Part shown: positions 7,205 to 8,241 of the stretch, one piece after another
Position numbering within the stretch: position 1 is the first letter of the stretch
Layout of the letters: each line of letters begins with the position of its first letter
NCBI GenBank assembly: GCA_022574115.1
Contig: JACZSS010000086.1
Span: 1-8,241, forward strand
Direction: 5' to 3'
DNA: 8,241 nucleotides
DNA from: Candidatus Heimdallarchaeota archaeon
Lineage (GTDB): Archaea; Asgardarchaeota; Heimdallarchaeia; Heimdallarchaeales; Kariarchaeaceae
The notes under the pieces: generated by a model
Seen by the model: only the letters and a program-made list of their open reading frames with translations
What the model was told of the DNA's origin: nothing
The model's database searches: none
Made by a program: the position numbers and the translations under genes

Positions 7205-7705
7205 CTATCCATATGACCTATGCAGCGGCGCGGGGGCCTGCGGCCTTGCACGTTTTCCGACGCGGGCATGGTCTCGGACGCGGCGCTCGACGACATCGGC
7301 AAGCGTCACCGACGAAAGAAATTGTTCGATCCGAGCGCCCAATTCGTCCCATAGATCGTGGGTCAGGCATCGTCCGCTTTTACTCATGCAACCGGCTCCA
7401 TCCGCGGCGTGGCAACGTGTGGCTTTAAGCGGTTCGTCAACCGCGAGAACGATCTCGGCGATGCTCACTTCCTCCGCTGGCTTGACGAGCCGGTAACCTC
7501 CCCCTGGTCCGCGCACGCCGGACACGAGAACGGAACGGCGAAGCTTGGCAAACAGTTGCTCCAAATAGGCAAGGGATATCTCCTGGCGCGTGGCGATCGC
7601 CGCCAGGCATTCCGTTCTACCTGCTTCGCAGTGCTCTCCCCCGGAGTGATGAGCGAGATCGGCCATGGCCATGACCGCGTAGCGTCCACGCGAGCTGAGT
7701 TTCAC
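7205..7705 (-). CDS. Rrf2/IscR-type [2Fe-2S] transcriptional regulator
   Basis: This DNA-binding repressor/activator senses Fe-S cluster status through a bound [2Fe-2S] cluster and controls the Fe-S assembly genes downstream. From the GTG at 7705 the protein has 166 residues, the usual Rrf2 length. The start KLSSRGRYAVMAMADLA is the family signature. A winged helix-turn-helix follows: ISLAYLEQLFAKLRR (43-57) is the recognition region and VRGPGGGYRL (64-73) the wing. The likely cluster ligands are C98, C106, C113 and H116 in the segment RCHAADGAGC / GRCLTHDLW, with spacing C-x7-C-x6-C-x2-H. I chose the GTG because it gives the family N-terminus and has GGGGAGA (7711-7717) at proper distance; the frame stays open upstream to 7897, but that part has no family similarity. 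It precedes the cysteine desulfurase by 19 nt. Confidence 0.9.
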   Translation of the reverse strand: MKLSSRGRYAVMAMADLAHHSGGEHCEAGRTECLAAIATRQEISLAYLEQLFAKLRRSVLVSGVRGPGGGYRLVKPAEEVSIAEIVLAVDEPLKATRCHAADGAGCMSKSGRCLTHDLWDELGARIEQFLSSVTLADVVERRVRDHARVGKRARPQAPAPLHRSYG

Positions 7706-7710
7706 CTTCG

Positions 7711-7717
7711 TCTCCCC
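7711..7717 (-). promoter_or_regulatory. Shine-Dalgarno site fixing the IscR-like start
   Basis: The minus strand reads GGGGAGA, ending 5 nt before the GTG at 7703-7705. It supports GTG rather than any of the upstream in-frame starts, and contrasts with the archaeal genes to the left, which have no such site. Confidence 0.65.
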
Positions 7718-7850
7718 ACGTTTTTTGGCAAGGCCACTACACTTCTCTCGCCACGCCAACCCGCCGATGTAGTAAGAAGCAGGAATTCGCAACATTCCGC
7801 CGCGCCGGTCATCCGCGCTCTTCCAACGGAACCGACGCAGCCTTTGATCA

Positions 7851-7859
7851 TTTATAGCA
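7851..7859 (-). promoter_or_regulatory. Possible extended -10 promoter element upstream of the IscR-like gene
   Basis: The minus strand reads TGCTATAAA, an extended -10 (TGn plus TATAAA), about 145 nt before the GTG. A -35 candidate, TGAACG, lies 16 nt upstream but is poor. I found no clear IscR-type operator overlapping it. The rest of 7718-7965 shows no recognisable gene. Confidence 0.25.
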
Positions 7860-7965
7860 TTGTCGCGGCAAACGTTCACGTCCTTAAGTAGTGCCAATAG
7901 GCAACGTCCTTACAGAAAAAGCGTAGGGTTTTTCCGGTAATCTGTTGCGAATTGGACTGACCTAA

Positions 7966-8118
7966 CTAGAGGCTCGCTTTGCGCATGTAGGTCTTCCAAA
8001 ATTCCTCGATAGCTTCTCTTCTACGCCTCGCTGACGCTCTCGACGGCGAGGAGGCTGGGGCTGGCCTGACGGATTTTTTGTACCAGCGCAGTAGCGAGAT
8101 TATTGCAGCGGGCCCCAT
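7966..8118 (-). CDS. Doubtful small ORF, 50 residues, unknown
   Basis: An ATG at 8118 opens a 50-residue Arg/Ser/Ala-rich frame that ends in EAIEEFWKTYMRKASL before a TAG at 7966-7968. The last 20 residues look helical and protein-like. However, a second minus-strand frame is also open across part of it (ALVQKIRQASPSLLAVESVS), GC-rich DNA gives such frames by chance, and no Shine-Dalgarno site precedes the ATG. The palindrome pair lies just upstream. It may be a real small protein, a decayed gene remnant or nothing. I do not recognise a family. Confidence 0.2.
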   Translation of the reverse strand: MGPAAIISLLRWYKKSVRPAPASSPSRASARRRREAIEEFWKTYMRKASL

Positions 8119-8134
8119 CTAAGCGGTGCGCCCA

Positions 8135-8162
8135 ATGTCCGCTTTGGGTCAAAAGCGGACAT
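8135..8162. repeat. Palindromic repeat, copy 1
   Basis: ATGTCCGCTTT (8135-8145) and AAAGCGGACAT (8152-8162) form a perfect 11-bp inverted repeat around a 6-nt centre, GGGTCA. The arms are identical to those of copy 2. From memory, similar ATGTCCGCTTTTGGG palindromes are dispersed in intergenic DNA of Bradyrhizobium-like alphaproteobacteria; this is not checked here. As RNA it would make a strong hairpin. Confidence 0.8.
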
Positions 8163-8179
8163 CTGAGGGTCCTAGCGCC

Positions 8180-8208
8180 ATGTCCGCTTTACCCCCAAAA
8201 GCGGACAT
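8180..8208. repeat. Palindromic repeat, copy 2
   Basis: The same 11-bp arms as copy 1 (8180-8190 and 8198-8208) surround a different 7-nt centre, ACCCCCA. The two copies start 45 bp apart. Perfectly kept arms with differing centres suggest selection on, or copying of, the stem rather than the loop. The sequence ends 33 nt later, consistent with an assembly stopping in dispersed repeats. Confidence 0.8.
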
Positions 8209-8241
8209 TGGAGGCACTGACTTGCCGTTGGCCCCAGTGTG

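Noticed and set aside
6966..7496. Plus-strand frame of 176 codons across the junction.
   Set aside because: It spans two unrelated DNAs, is Arg/Ser-rich and lies opposite the cysteine desulfurase and IscR-like genes.
7358..7891. Plus-strand frame of 177 codons.
   Set aside because: It is antisense to the well-supported IscR-like gene and shows no recognisable motif.
7706..7897. N-terminal 64-residue extension of the IscR-like protein.
   Set aside because: The Rrf2 signature begins at the GTG 7705, which has a good Shine-Dalgarno site; the upstream frame is open only because the DNA is GC-rich.
7909..7936. Stem-loop with GAAAAA / TTTTTC arms as a terminator.
   Set aside because: The stem is short and made only of A/T pairs plus one G/C, with no stable GC stem.
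7205..8241. Horizontal transfer of a bacterial Fe-S operon into the archaeon.
   Set aside because: No mobile-element signs, the operon is cut at its second gene, and the archaeal gene is cut at the same point; a chimera explains this more simply.

Overview
The window joins two unrelated kinds of DNA. Bases 1 to about 7035 are AT-rich and archaeal in content: a long DNA topoisomerase VI B subunit, a malic enzyme, an M48-type membrane metallopeptidase and a glycerophosphodiester phosphodiesterase (GDPD) family protein. Topo VI, the TATA-like boxes placed close to start codons and the lack of Shine-Dalgarno sites all point to an archaeon. I cannot fix the lineage from sequence alone. An AT-rich group such as an Asgard/Heimdall-type archaeon is a guess, no more. 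From about 7066 to 8241 the DNA is clearly GC-rich and bacterial: an IscR/Rrf2-type [2Fe-2S] regulator followed by the first 40 residues of a cysteine desulfurase, the usual head of a suf/isc operon, plus two copies of a palindromic repeat. This resembles an alphaproteobacterium of the Bradyrhizobium/Rhodopseudomonas type.

Layout: (1) 1-2977, minus strand, top6B, running off the left edge with at least 992 codons. (2) 2978-3229, a short AT-rich gap. (3) 3230-4579, minus strand, malic enzyme. (4) 4580-4912, a divergent intergenic region with a TATA-like box on each side and a 9-bp inverted repeat. (5) 4913-6397, plus strand, M48 peptidase, overlapping by 4 nt with (6) 6394-about 7035, plus strand, GDPD, which loses its C-terminal end at the junction. 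(7) About 7036-7065, the junction. (8) 7066-7185, minus strand, cysteine desulfurase N-terminus, also cut at the junction. (9) 7205-7705, minus strand, IscR-like regulator. (10) 7706-8241, a weak promoter candidate, a doubtful 50-codon ORF and two palindromes at the right end.

How the genes fit together: the M48 peptidase and GDPD overlap as ATGA and are almost certainly co-transcribed, which suggests a membrane-maintenance pair. The regulator and cysteine desulfurase lie 19 nt apart and form the start of an Fe-S cluster assembly operon. The two halves share no functional logic. Because one join breaks two genes that point toward each other, the simplest reading is a chimeric contig or clone rather than a natural transfer. 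I see no defence island, CRISPR array, integrase, transposase, tRNA or rRNA. The most interesting real biology is the more than 400-residue C-terminal extension of Topo VI B and a canonical EF-hand loop inside the M48 peptidase.
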